DNA of 64,000 nt from Datisca glomerata (lineage: Eukaryota > Streptophyta > Magnoliopsida > Cucurbitales > Datiscaceae): positions 65,187 through 129,186 of the forward strand of contig QANY01005344.1 of assembly GCA_003255025.1 (NCBI GenBank). The letters are read 5' to 3'. The notes under the pieces were generated by a model. It ran no database searches. It was given only the letters and a program-made list of their open reading frames with translations, and had not been told where the DNA came from. Positions 47,108 to 59,199 of this stretch are shown piece by piece (the stretch's first letter is position 1; every line of letters starts with the position of its first letter). The position numbers and the translations under genes are program-made.

Positions 47108-49300
47108 TTGTTGAGTTCCGAGTAAAAATGTGCGTCTACCGGAGGAAATTAGAGCAAAGAGTTGTGAAGGATCTAATTTCTATTATCGATTCGGTATGGA
47201 AATGTGGATTGTGGGACTCACCTCTATTCTCCAATGAGGAATAACCAGAGTGCCACTCTCTTGTAGGCCTATATTAGTTTTGGAGAAATTGTGTTTTGAG
47301 GACTCTTTAAATGAGAATAAACTAATCCGACGTTTGGTATCGATATTTTTTTTTATAAAGTAGGTTGTAAAGGTAATTTTCAATTTTTTTTATATTTGTT
47401 ATAAGTATTCTAATATATTATAATAAAATTATTTAACCGGTAAAATAATAATTTAATATTGTTTTTTCAATTATTTTTCACAAAAATTCACTTTATTAAA
47501 TAAATTTTTCATCTTACAACACACATCTACATATTTTTTAAAATAGTTTTTATTTTTTCAATTATTCCTACTTCATTTTTTATATTTATTTTCTTCAAAA
47601 TCAAAGTCTTACAAAAGTGTCGTAAAATGTCTTGATTCTAGATTCTCGTCAGATCCCGTTACAGTCCTGGTGGAACCGAAACGGTCCCGATACTGAATTT
47701 TGAGATTTTTTCATCTCATCCGACCCATGTCCTGAAAGACCGTGCGCCAACTTGTCTCGGAGTCATCTCGTGAGATTAAGATGTGAACATCAATTAGAAT
47801 GAATGAAATAAAATGTTAAATTTGAATTAAGGATAAATAAACTCTTCATATATACATAATATAAAATTTAATGATTAAAATACATGTTAATAATATCAAA
47901 TAATTTTTAAATTAAAAATTATTTTCTTCCCTAAAATTAATGTTATTCTAAACTATCAATATTAAAAAAGTATAAATGAGACTATAACTGGATTGTTTAT
48001 CACACCTCATTTTTTGTATGAAAGACCGGATCCGTAGGACGAAGCCACGAACTGGGGGGTTCCGTCAATCATTTATATTCACTTTTAGATTGTATTTAAC
48101 CAAAATATGATAAAAATTTGCATCTTTGTTTTGTTTTGTTCATGTGCCAGAACTAAAATATTTTACCCGTTCAAGCCGGAGCAGAAGGATATTGATAATC
48201 ATAGTATATATATCTACTGAAGAAAAGTACATGTAGCGAGAAAACTGTTATGTATTATTAAATATTTTAATGCGCTAATATGAATGTCGGTTATTTATAT
48301 CAGATTTATTTTTTATATATGAAAGAGAAAAATTATATGATAATTAATTCGTGATATCAGAGAAAATTTAATCAAGCACGACATAAATAATTAAGATTTT
48401 TTAGCAGTTGCCAATAGAGAATCTGTATACAATTTTGCTACATAATTTTGAACAATTTATCATTGAATTTATTTGTACAGTGTAAGTAAAAGAATCATTT
48501 TAGTTTTTACCGTAGTAAGAGAAAAATAGTTGATTTAATTTTATTGATAGATTAAAATAGTTAAATAATTTTATTGTGTGTATAAGAATCTATGAATAAT
48601 TATTGACAATAAATTAAAACTTGATAAAAAAATGAAGCTATAAATAATCAATATTTTTATTACACTCTCCAACAACTTTATTAAACTTTTCCAACAACTT
48701 CACCCAAATTTTCTACATAACAAGGAAATAATACTTTTTTAGCATTTTTTTCCAAATTTTCTACATAACAAGGAAATAATACTTTTTTAGCATTTTTTCA
48801 CTTAACCATAGGTTACCAAATATGGTAATTTTAATATCTTGTCATTTGACTTTACCACTTAAATTTACCCAACAACTTAATTTTTCTAGAAATCTTATTT
48901 AACCCGTACCAAATGGCCCCTAAGTTATTTTGCGCCAGATCTCCATCTAGTGAAAACGACTTTAAATTAAAATGGCAATTTAGTCTTTTTTTGCAAAAAA
49001 AAAATATTGAATTTTACTAAAAAAAAATGCTCTTAGTTTTGGGCTACATTTGCCAAATTAGAGAAATTATAGAGACTGATAACCATAACGTGGCCATCAG
49101 TCATGTCTGTTAGATTAAAGAATGAACGGTAAATGTCTATTTTGATTCAAAAAGATAAATAAATAAAAAATAGGTTTGTTTTTTCGATTTTTATTTTAAA
49201 CGAATAGAAGCTGTTCATATCTATCAACGGACCAGATTATTCAAATGGGTCTCAGACCACATTATGGCTTACAGACACAATAATTTCTCGCCAAAATGTG
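47108..49300. other. Intergenic region upstream of the small membrane-protein gene
   Basis: It holds the leader and promoter of the minus-strand gene (to about 47250), then AT-rich sequence. A 48-bp tandem duplication lies at 48704-48798. No gene seen. Confidence 0.5.
48704..48798. repeat. 48-bp tandem duplication
   Basis: CCAAATTTTCTACATAACAA starts at 48704 and again at 48752. The copies are essentially identical, ending in TTTTTTAGCATTTTTT. Confidence 0.9.
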
Positions 49301-49800
49301 ACAGGTTATCTCATAATTTGTTAAGAAATAAAAATTTAATTACAAACACTTCACACTCATAACTTTTTGGGTGGGTACTAACAGTCTATTTTAGCTTATA
49401 TTAGGAATTTGAATAGTGTTTATACATGGATTTTCACCCCTGGCATACTCCTTGGGTCCACCCGCCCCGGTCGGATCCCATGATTATCTACCCTTAAGTG
49501 TCAAGTCAAGTGACAAGATTTGGATGAACCGTTACCGCCTTGAGAATGAATTGAAGTCATATGTTTTGGTAGGATTACGATGAGGTTCGTTGTGTCGATC
49601 CGCCGCCACGACCACCTCAATAGACTTTGTAGGGTTTAGTCTTCACTCTCTATATAAAGAGGCATGACACTCCTATTGAAGGGGAGTTAGATATTTATAT
49701 ATTTAGAGCACATTTACCATTGAGCTCTCTCGCTCTCTCTCACTCATTAAGCTTCATATAAAAAATTATCATAGCTAGCACCATTATGAGTTGGCAACCC
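49300..49800 (+). repeat. Possible LTR fragment of a gypsy-type element
   Basis: A GC-richer block with a TATA-like CTCTATATAAAGAGG at about 49648-49662 and a CTCTCGCTCTCTCTCACTC stretch ends in GCTAGCACCATTATGAGTTGG. Many plant gypsy LTRs end in such a phrase just before a TTGGCGCC-type primer-binding site; here it reads TTGGCAACCC. No partner LTR or coding remnant is visible, so this is a tentative call. Alternatively it is the promoter of a lost gene. Confidence 0.33.
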
Positions 49801-50984
49801 TAAGGAGATGCGTTTACCAACGGTTGTCACCATCTAGACCATTGAGTATGCTCATTCTTTCTTCCACGCTAGACTTCCATGTTCCTAAAGCTTCTTCAAT
49901 GACTAGACTGCTCTCCGTTCATGTACTCAATCCGGTTCGAAAACCATCCCCGCAACAAATAAAAATGAGATCATGTGACCAACACTTGGCCAGTCTAACT
50001 TAACATAAAACCGACAAACATGAATCTCATTACCACATTGAGTTAAGGTATTATCTTGTAGGAACTCATAGGAAGTGTCAAGAGTTGAAAGAGGGAAAGT
50101 GTCTGTGTGGTTTCTCTTTCTCATCTGTGAGCCCACATGTAATTCATTTGATCTCATCTAAGTTGAAGTTTCTAAGAAAAATCAAACTATAACTTCAAAA
50201 TTAAGAAATTGTTTAGTATTCAAAATTGTAAGTTCAGTAACTATTAGTTAAACTAAATAAGAAGATTTATGTCAAACTGCTTTTCTGTTCTTTGTGGATA
50301 TTCGAATAACAACAAGGTTATTTTTTTGGGGTTTCTAATTTTTTTTCTGGGTTCCCGAGTGTTTTCTTCTCCTGGGTTTTTGAACGATAGACAGATGGCA
50401 CTCATAGGTGATGAAAAACGTGTATAGATGGCTCCTCATTAGTGACGGAAAACATTTTATAGATGACACCCAATGCATGACCAAAAAATGAACAGATGAC
50501 ACCCTACGCGTGACAAAAGCATGAACAGATGACACCCTATTCGTTTAACAGAACATAACATGAACATGCCTGATTTCTTGTTAACTAAAGGTCATGCTTA
50601 AGTTCATATTATGCTTAATTACCACTTGAATGAATTAACCTCATAATTTGCATAATCCAATGTATGACAATAATTAATCATGTAATGCATACTGATACAT
50701 ATAACACAATCAAACATGATAACATACTAACGTAAAATCAATCATACTCAGACATTTATCTCATGATAATTACATTAATAACTGAACAGTAATCAATTAC
50801 CAAAATGTTAACCAAATATAATAATTATTGAAAAATGTTTAAAAAGATAATAAATACATGATACAATTATAATATCAGAATCACATCGTTATATAAGTCA
50901 ATTTACACAAACATATATATGAACATAACATGCTGATAGATAATTAAAGCTGATGAGAATAACACATATTACATTTATCACACG

Positions 50985-51183
50985 TGAGTCACATCACAAT
51001 GTAAATTCACTTACACAAGTATATACATTTTTATCACATATGGGTCACACTACGATATAAATTCACTTATACAAAGCATATACATTTATAACAACGGGAG
51101 TCGCACCATTATATAAGCCCACTTACATAAAGCATATACATTTATAACAACGGGAGTCACACCATCATGTAAGCCCACTTACC
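50985..51183. repeat. About 56-bp tandem repeats
   Basis: Three to four diverged units carry GCATATACATTTATAACAAC and GGGAGTC-x-CACCAT segments with AAGCCCACTTAC. The last two units are nearly identical. Confidence 0.78.
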
Positions 51184-51394
51184 TGAAGTGGAAGAATGAA
51201 TTAAACAATTAACGACCTGAAATCCAAAAAAATATAATCAATTAAATTATTTTGAAATAAAACAATATAAACACATTTTTAATATCATAAAATAGAAAAT
51301 ATAGATTTAATTAAAATAGTGCAAAACGGTCAGAACGAGGTCAAAAAATAATATATCGGGTCTAGAGTCAAAAGATAAAGCTTCGGGTCAAAAG

Positions 51395-51500
51395 GTTCAG
51401 ACCGGGCTGGTTCAAACCAGTCCAGTTCAATTTTATCTTATGGACCGGTTCAGACCGGTCCGAGTAAGTTGAACCGGTTCAGTTCGTGATGAACCGATTC
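51395..51500. repeat. Cluster of GGTTCAGACCGG-like motifs
   Basis: Short overlapping variants (GGTTCAGACCGGGCTGG, GGACCGGTTCAGACCGG, GAACCGGTTCAG) recur within about 100 bp. They include the palindrome AACCGGTT. Such motifs occur near the ends of some plant transposons, but no partner end was found. Confidence 0.55.
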
Positions 51501-51557
51501 AGGACAGAGCAACTGGTGCAAGACCCAGTTGCAGAACAGAAAGCACGAGGAAACAGG

Positions 51558-51808
51558 GGGAGAGAGAGAGAGAGAGAGAGAGAACGAGAAGGAAAGAGAA
51601 ACAAAGAAGGGAAGAAAAACAATGAGGGAATCTGAGATGGGAAGAGAGAGGGATGTAGAGAGAAGCAGAGAAAGACAGAGATAGAGAAAGAAACAGAGGG
51701 CGAGAGAAATGGGAAACAGAGGGCGAGAGAAATGGAGGCATCGGTGATAAACCGCCAATGATGGCAGAAGCAAAGGAAGAGAGAGAAAGAGAGAGAGAGA
51801 AGAAAGAC

Positions 51809-51856
<48 letters not shown>

Positions 51857-51962
51857 AGGGAGAGAGAACGAGAAGGAGAAAGAAACAGAGAGGGGAAGAA
51901 AAAAAGAGAGGGAATCTGAGAGGGGAAGAGAGAGAGGGATGTAGAGAGAAGTAAAGAGAGAC

Positions 51963-51995
<33 letters not shown>

Positions 51996-52190
51996 TAACG
52001 AGAAGGAGAGAGAACAAGAAGGAGAGAGAAACAAAGAGGGGAAGAAACAGAGATGAAGATGAAAGAGAGAGAGACTGAAAGAACAGAGACAAAAACAGAG
52101 AGGGAGGGAGACAAAGCAAGGACGAGAGAGAGAGAGAGACAAAAAGAGAGAGAGAAAGAGATTAAAGAAAGAAATCAAGAAAGAAAGAGA
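51558..52190. repeat. GA-rich simple-sequence tract
   Basis: About 630 bp of almost pure purine on the plus strand: (GA)n runs at 51558-51582 and 51810-51850, interspersed with degenerate 60-120 bp units containing GGGAAGAGAGAGGGATGTAG and AGAAGGAGAGAGAAACA. Long Ser/Leu frames on the minus strand come only from this composition. It could form triplex DNA. It separates the small-protein gene from the MULE region. Confidence 0.88.
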
Positions 52191-53199
52191 AGAAGATTAT
52201 CCAAATTCAATTAGAGAGAGACCAACGAAGGAGAATAGTTGCTGGCCTGCAGGTGGTTGCGCGGGATGAGAGGCTGCGAGGGGAGGAGAGAGCTGGGATA
52301 GAAGAAGTTGTTTTGGAATATATATATATAATAGGTTAAATGTTGGTTTATGGTGTATATGCATGCAATGTGAGTGATTTTCAATTGAAGGTTGATATTG
52401 TCTAATCAATGATAAAATAGGGTTAGGGTAATACTAGGGTATACACGAGCATATGGTGTGAGTGAGTTAAAATTTTATAATATAAAATAAAACTCTTTTA
52501 AAATCGAAAAATTGAATTTTAAACTAAACCATATATAATTAAAATTATTTTACCAAAATTACAAATAATCACTTTTTAAAATCAAATTTTAAATTCACTT
52601 TATCTTTTAAATCAATTTTACAAAAATACCCATTTACGAAGAGTCGGGATATTACAAATTACGTCATACGTGAACGAGAAAGTAAACGTTAGATTTTTCA
52701 CTGTTCACCTTCCTGGTTCAAAAAAACTAGTCTTTTCACATTATCTATGGCTAGAGTCAGATGTAAGAAGTTATTTATAATCTTTTTTACTGTGGTTTTA
52801 TAAATATCTTAACTAATATTTATTACATTGCACCATATCGATGCATACTTTAAGCTCATGGGGAGGTACTTGCAAGAATACAACTCTTATATCAAAATCA
52901 ATGTTGGTGATTTGATTCTGAAAGTAAGTAAGATTTGTTTTTTAACTTAAAGAAGTGCACACCGTAGTCTACACGAGGCCTCTACACACGCCCTTCGCGA
53001 GCCTCATGCAGACTTCGTGTAGTCTACACACACCATTCGCAGGCCTCTCGTAGACTTCGTGTAGTCAAAATTCGCCCTTTATGTGCCTTGTGTAGACTTT
53101 GTGTAGTCATCATGACCATTTTTATTGACGCTGAGAATTTAAATTTTTCCCGTGACATTACAGAAGAACATGTCTGGCCGAATGACAGAGTTTGAGCAA

Positions 53200-53780
53200 G
53201 ATCCCACGGGCTGGGATTTTAACGTTGATGATCAGCTCTGGTACCTGGTCCTCGGCTTGCAGACGAATTTTGGAAGGAGCTGGGAATAGTCGGATAAGGT
53301 TATATTTTCAATGAATGCGAACCGCAGTAATTGGATTGCGGTTGAACTTGATTTGATTGGCCAGTGTATTAGTATTTATAACTCCATGAACACGTCGGAT
53401 CAACGCTCCTTATACAATGAATTAATGAAATCTTTCATGAAGATTGTCTCTCGGCTTCTTCAAATGATGAACATATATGAGAGAAGCGAGAGGTTAATCC
53501 CAAATATGAGTGGAAATATGAGATCATTAAATGTTCACAACAAGAGAATGAGTAAGTGAAATATACATTTTTTTGAAAGTCCGCTTAAAATTTCATACAT
53601 ATTATTTAATAATATTTTTACATTTCATGTGTTTTGTAAGTTCGATTGTGGGTATTCACCATTAAGTTTGTCGAAGCCTCGCATATGAGAAGAACCTCCA
53701 AGAAATAACTCAACAATAAATGTCAGAATATCGAAGACGAATTGCAATTGAGTTATTTGCACGTGACAATGTTAAACCGA
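53200..53780 (+). pseudogene. ULP1-like (C48) cysteine protease remnant
   Basis: ULP1 proteases remove SUMO-type tags using a His-Asp-Cys triad. Here NANRSNWIAVELDLIGQCIS at about 53311-53370 is the His block, but the His of the usual S-H-W is Asn. IYNSM follows, with Asn where the family has the catalytic Asp of IYDS. After a consensus donor (ATGA, then GTAAGTG, at about 53550) and an intron, TTCGATTGTGGG at 53641-53652 encodes FDCG with the catalytic Cys at 53647-53649. One base is then missing, so the expected V-F-T-I-K-F-V-E reads out of frame. Two of three triad positions and the frame are lost, so it is inactive. It lies antisense to the nearby MULE transposase. Confidence 0.65.
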
Positions 53781-53875
53781 AATAATTTTGATATATTTTA
53801 TGGATTTTTATTTTAGTTTTAAATCATTTTGATATATTTTATACCCTCATTTTGTGAATATTTACTACATGTTTA

Positions 53876-54050
53876 GTGCAGGCTTCACGGGCATCGTGTA
53901 GGCTTAGTGTAGACTACACGATGACTTCACGAATATCGTGTACACTTCATGTAGACTACAAAATGATTTCACGGGTATCGTATAGTCATCATGTAGTGTA
54001 CACATGGGCTATATGTAGCCTACACGATGATTTCACGGGCATTATTAAAC
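53876..54050. repeat. 42-bp-type repeats, middle block
   Basis: Diverged units with TTCACGGGCATCGTGTAG and GTAGACTACACGATGA. They are the same family as the arrays at 52960-53110 and 55640-56150, and contain short palindromes such as GTAGACTACAC. Confidence 0.75.
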
Positions 54051-54144
54051 TTTATGAAATTATTAAATAACAAACACGATTATATTTCTATATTAATATT
54101 TAATTTAAGTCTACAAGGTCATTATTTATATTTAAGTGGCTTGC

Positions 54145-55240
54145 TCATTCATGTTGAGATAGAAGAATTGGATTTCTGCACGTTTGTCGGTTGTGGCCAA
54201 TTTGCCCACAACGTTTATACTTTCTTCTCACTACTTCCTCACCTCTAGATGGAAGTCTCTCTGTCCTAGGTCTTCCACTTTGCCACCTCATTATAGGTGG
54301 AAATACCAGATTTTCATGAAACTTCTGGCTGATGACCCAATGTGCTTGATCCCCGAGAGGATGTATTGTTTCCGCATACGGAACAATTAGAGTCTCATTT
54401 TTATAGAATGTCAAATGCATATTGTATGTGAAAATATTATGATGCCGATATGCAGTCAACACATGCATGCATGGAATTTGATCAAGATCAAATTCTCTGC
54501 ATGTACAATTCTTAAGATGCAAATTGACCACTGCTTGCCTACTCCTACCCACAACATGAAACTCGTGGATGTCGGAAGGAAACAATGATAATGTACGTGG
54601 ATGCAAAATTCTTCTTATTAAGCTCAGTCTCAACCCAATCTGTCATATGCGAGGTGGTTTGACAAACAACTATTGGTCGTTCATAAAACCACCGTTGTAA
54701 CATGTTACAAATATGTTTTATAAGGCATGTAATGGGAAGCTTTCTAGCATCCTTCAAAATCTCATTCAAACATTCTGTGATGTTTGTAGTCATTATATTA
54801 TATTGCCTTCCATCAAAATGAGAACGTGCACACCCCTCAACTCCCCCCACCGACATATATCAGGAGATTTCTGGAAATGCGTCTGTAAAATGAGTCATCA
54901 GCTGATCAAACTCTGATTGACGGTATACCTTTACTGCTTTCAAAAACAATGCGACCACATCTTCCTTTTTGTAAATTGATTTGATATTTTGGCCAATATG
55001 GAAGATGCAAGCTACATGATGTGCATTGGGAAAGACAACCCATACAACATTTAGTATACTTGTATGCCTGTCGAATATAAACACCAAGTCTTCTGGATCA
55101 CCGAGTACATCGTGAAGTTTACGGAAGAATCATTCCCATGAATCATTATTTTTTGAATCTGCAATTTCATATGCAATGTGATATACTTGGTTGTTCCCCT
55201 CCTTTGCTGTTGCAACACTCTAAAGAACCCGAGGTTGTTG
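54145..55240 (-). pseudogene. Mutator-like (mudrA) transposase remnant
   Basis: Minus-strand order: VATAKEGNNQVYHIAYEIAD and SKNNDSWE near 55130-55240, then DLVFIFDRHTSILNVVWVVF and PNAHHVACIFHIGQNIKS (about 54960-55087), the MULE transposase core. Next come YNIMTTNITECLNEILKDAR and WFYER (54690-54810). A SWIM zinc finger follows, reading CTCREFDLDQIPCMHVLTAY at about 54440-54510 with its C-x-C and C-x-H ligands intact. Last is a zinc knuckle in which the first Cys is Tyr (YKRCGQIGHNRQTC). Frameshifts at about 54545 and 54860 and a stop near 55117 break it. The first catalytic Asp region is not found. Confidence 0.75.
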
Positions 55241-55639
55241 TGACATTGTAGTTTGAGGAACCAAGCTTTGAGATGAAATTTTTTTGGCTTGGTACTTACA
55301 AATAGTGGGCTTCTAAGTGATTCTGATCCATTCTCCTTAACAAAGAACTGTAATCACTATCCTTTAAAATTTCAGCATAAGGGCACATGACATGGCTTCT
55401 ATAAAGAAATTTGATGGACATATCATACTTTGAGGGGTCTATTTGGAGTTATTCACGCAATATACCCAATAGCTCGTGGTAAGTGCAGTTAGTAGATATC
55501 TCCAATAATTTGGTCTTCTTTCTACTAAAAGACCATGTTGTACCATTTTCACCCAATCTCCATCATAGATTACAAAAATTCGAACTTCAGACATATTTGT
55601 ATATACATCAATGAAGGAAGTCAGTACAAGAAGAATACA

Positions 55640-56150
55640 TAATGAATGGAATATTACACAATGATCGTGTAATGTACACGAGGCTTTCACGAGCATCATG
55701 TAGTGATTGTGTGGTGTACACGAGGCCTTCACGAGCATCGTGTAGTTATCGTGTAATGTACACAATGCCTTCGCGAGCATCGTGTTGTCATCGTGTAGTG
55801 TACACGATGCCTTCACGAGCATCGTGTAAACCACTTGTAATATAATAAGTCTTACATGAGGCCTTCACGAGTATCATGTAGTCATCGTGTATACCACTTA
55901 TACTGTAATAAGTCCTACACGAGGACTACACGATGATCGTGTAGTATAATAGATGCTACACGATATTCGTGAACTGCTGAAAATTTTTCTTATGCACTAC
56001 ATGATGATCGTGTAGTGTACACGGGGTCTACACGAGACTCGTAAACCCTGTGTGTAGTATACATGATGACTACACCGGGCTCATGTACCTTGTGTGTAGT
56101 CTACACAAGGCTCGTGTAGTACTCGTGTATACCTCGTTTAACACTACATC
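55640..56150. repeat. 42-bp tandem repeat array
   Basis: From 55674 to about 55840 at least four units of exactly 42 bp run in tandem, each with GTACACGAGGCCTTCACGAG and a CATCGTGTAG-type half. More diverged units continue to about 56150. Because 42 is a multiple of three, open frames with a 14-residue repeat arise on both strands (SRASC-type on plus, KASCTLH-type on minus). Confidence 0.85.
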
Positions 56151-56619
56151 ATCATTTTGTACTGATCATGTACAATAACTGAACTTCAAACAACGTTCCA
56201 GAAAGAAGAAAACTAATAAATATTCCCAGAAAACTCATGAAAATGAAAACCCATAAAAGAAAGAAGAAGACAAGTAAATATTATCAAAAAGAAGAAAACA
56301 AAACTTATACCTGTTACAGAGAGAAGAACAAACAATCATTTGCTGTTGCAGAAAGAATGAAGAAGACGAAGTGGAAAACGAAGAAGAAAACCAAGAAGAA
56401 GTAAAAAAAAATGAAAAATGAAGAAGTAGAAGTGATGTGGGTAGGGAGGTTTTGAGAGTAAAGTGAGTAGACCATAACATTTGATTGGACGGCTTGTAAG
56501 AAAGGCAATTAAAAAAAAGTGAAAAAGTGAAGGAAAAGTGGACCGGGGTCAAGGTAAGCGAAAATTAGTATATGATCAATTTCTATAAAACAGTTAATCT
56601 AGGGGTCTAGTTTAATAAA

Positions 56620-56683
56620 AAAATCCTTGAAAGTAACAAAATAACAAATAAAAAATCCTTGAAAGTAACAAAATAACAAGTAG
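56620..56683. repeat. Short duplication at possible MULE end
   Basis: TCCTTGAAAGTAACAAAATA occurs twice, starting about 31 bp apart, after AAAAAA runs. The reversed form, GTTACTTTCAAGGATTTTTT, resembles terminal sequence seen in some plant MULEs. Confidence 0.5.
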
Positions 56684-57055
56684 TGTAAGTACTGGAAATG
56701 TGTAAAATTTGCTTTCTACCCATAAATTATAGGAAAAAGAAAAGAGCAATGCTTTCAAAGTAAATAATTGAAAGAGTATTAGAAAAAGAAAAAGACAACA
56801 AATTTGGTTGGAACACCTAATTCTCCATCATTTACATTTCATAAGTAAATATATAACGCAGAATCCATATTGATTATTGACCACGAACTTTACATTATCG
56901 TATCCAGTGGACCACTACAGTCCTAAAACAACGTCGTTTCCCAGTTCTTCGCTAAGCTGCATCATGCTAACCAGCATCGGCAACGCCCATGCCATCATGT
57001 TTGGAGGGTGGTTGGAGGCAGTAGAAAGAGAGAGTGTGTAGAGAGAGATAGAGAG

Positions 57056-59124
57056 ATGACTCTAATACGAAGAGTTTCTTCGAGTCTCCCACAAGTTCTG
57101 GGCATTGCAAGCAGGTCCTTCAATTCACTGAAGTTTCCAGGAGAGTCCCTGGAATCTTCAGCCTCTTCCAATCTCACCCATGGAATTCACGTCTTCCATT
57201 GCCCCGTACGTCCTCTCTCTTGATCCCTCTACGTCGTTCATATTTCTGTAGAAATTTTCATATCTGCATCTGAGAAAAAAAACGTGAATTTTCTTACTGC
57301 GATTGCTATCTACTGCTTGGTAGGGCGTACAGTTATGGGCTTCTGAAATGGGAATTGAATTGGTTTTATGATAGGATGCGGTAGGTATTGTTGCCAAGCT
57401 ATCGGATTGTATTGCTTCCAGAGGGGGTAACATACTCGGGGCCGATGTTTTCGTCCCCGAAAACAAGCATGTCTTCTATTCCAGGAGGTATTGTTTTCTG
57501 ACATCAATTGCAAAGTTCGAAATTTTTCATCAAGTTTAATTTTCTCAGTATTGACTTTAGTTGGTAGTCCAATAAGCTGAGTTTTATTCATTCATGTTGG
57601 GCCTGAATCCAACTGCGGTGACGCATGCAGCGAGTTCATTTTTGACCCTATTAAATGGCCTCGGATGCAAATGGATGAAGACTTCCTAAAGCTCTCTAAA
57701 ATGTTCAATGCCGTGAGATCTGTTGTCCGGGTTCCGAATCGAGACCCAAAGTACAAGATTGCTGTCTTTGCTTCGAAACAGGTACACAATGTTATTTCTT
57801 TCTTGTAAAATCTTGTGATAGCATCCATTTTAAGAAGACTTATTATGCTGCAGAAGCACTGTCTGGTTGATTTGTTGCATCAATGGCAGGAAGGAAGACT
57901 TCCAGTGGATATTACTTGTGTAGTTAGGTAAAATTTTTGGAATTTTAAACATTTGAAAATGTTGAACTTGAGAAACTTGACCTCGCTCTGCATTTTCTTC
58001 AGTAATCACGAGAGGATCCCAAACACCCATGTGTTTCGTTTTCTTGAAAGGCATGGTATTCCGTATTATTATCTGCACACAACTAAGGAAAACAAAAGAG
58101 AAGGAGAGATTTTGGATTTGGTCAGAAATACCGATTTTTTAGTACTTGCCAGGTACATGCAGGTAATTCAGACTATTTGCTCATTTTTCACCATGTTAAT
58201 TCCATGGGCTGAACTCGTGAAAGAATTATTGGTAAATATGAAATAATTATTGCATTAGATTTTATGAATCCATTAGAATGCTATCTCTTTCTACAAAGAC
58301 ATTCTCCCATTCTGATTTTTATCTTTGAAAACCCAGTGCAACATCTGAAACTGACGGTACCATTTTACTTCAACAGATATTGTCTGGTAAATTTCTGAAG
58401 AGCTACGGGAAGGATGTAATTAACATTCATCATGGCCTTCTGCCATCATTCAAGGGTGGGACTCCATCTAAACAGGTTCCGGGGACCATTGCCTGCTTTG
58501 TGATTTTGCACAAACCTTGATTTTCTCAACTCTATCATTGATCTTTTCAAATTGTATAGCTTACTAAGTTACCTAGATTAATTTTGCAGGCTTTTGATGC
58601 TGGTGTAAAGCTAATCGGTGCTACAAGTCATTTTGTGACTGAGGAACTTGACGCAGGGCCTATCATTGAACAAATGGTGAGTTAGATTTATAACTGCCTT
58701 TTTAGAGTTCTTCCCATGATTAGTCTATTCAAACTCAGGTGCTTAGTCTAAATCATTTAGGTGTTTGGTGAATCTTTTCATTCTTGCTGCTGTTTGAAGT
58801 TTAGACCAAGGCTTTTTCACTACCCATAATTCTTCTTTTTATAGTCTGATTCTATGTGCTTTCTGATTTGTCTTTGTTTATAGATCCTCCTTTTTTACGC
58901 GACCTTCATTTTGGTGCTAAGGGGGCCTATAGTTATCTTGTTTACAAGCAATTTTCCAATGCTTTCTTAATTAGCAGGTTGAGAGAGTTTCCCACAGAGA
59001 TAACTTGCAGAGTTTTGTGCAAAAATCAGAGAACCTTGAGAAACAGTGCCTTTCGAAGGCTATTAAATCATACTGCGAGCTGCGAGTTTTACCATATGAA
59101 GAAAACAAGACTGTCGTATTTTGA
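57056..59124 (+). CDS. PURU: Formyltetrahydrofolate deformylase, mitochondrial (PURU)
   Basis: Hydrolyses 10-formyl-tetrahydrofolate to formate and tetrahydrofolate; in Arabidopsis the mitochondrial PURU enzymes balance one-carbon pools during photorespiration. Eight coding exons: 57056-57205, 57375-57487, 57631-57781, 57854-57927, 58003-58162, 58377-58475, 58590-58676, 58978-59124. All introns are GT-AG and all phases fit. The product is 326 aa, close to the plant norm. Residues 1-40 are Arg/Ser-rich with no acids early ([20 protein letters not shown]), a likely mitochondrial presequence. An ACT-like domain follows ([20 protein letters not shown]), then the formyltransferase fold. Expected active-site residues are present: Asn232 and His234 in [13 protein letters not shown], Asp270 in [15 protein letters not shown]. 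It appears intact. The leader is GA-rich. Confidence 0.96.
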
Positions 59125-59164
59125 GTGAAAAACTTGACAATGTCAGTTGAAGTTTGATTTGTGA

Positions 59165-59170
59165 AATAAA
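59165..59170 (+). terminator. Possible poly(A) signal of PURU
   Basis: AATAAA stands 41 bp after the stop codon. Plant signals are loose, so other sites may be used. Confidence 0.4.
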
Positions 59171-59199
59171 CTTGCTTGGGCTGCAGCTAATATATCGGC

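Larger units (their letters stand above)
52960..56683. mobile_element. Decayed MULE with transposase and captured ULP1-like protease
   Basis: It contains, on opposite strands, a Mutator-type transposase remnant (minus, 54145-55240) and a ULP1 (C48) protease remnant (plus, about 53200-53780). Related tandem repeats occur at 52960-53110, 53876-54050 and 55640-56150. This pairing is known from the Kaonashi (KI) group of Arabidopsis MULEs. The right end may be near 56683, where two TCCTTGAAAGTAACAAAATA units lie. I could not find matching terminal inverted repeats or a target duplication, so both boundaries are approximate. Confidence 0.62.

Noticed and set aside
51450..52178. Three overlapping 200-240 codon minus-strand frames rich in Ser and Leu
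   Set aside because: They arise only from the GA/CT simple-sequence tract; all three frames are open because the repeat avoids stops.
57158..58078. Minus-strand frames across the PURU exons
   Set aside because: They overlap exons of an intact gene and contain no recognised domain.
58856..59128. 90-codon plus-strand frame with late stop
   Set aside because: It reads PURU exon 8 in the wrong frame and runs back into the intron.
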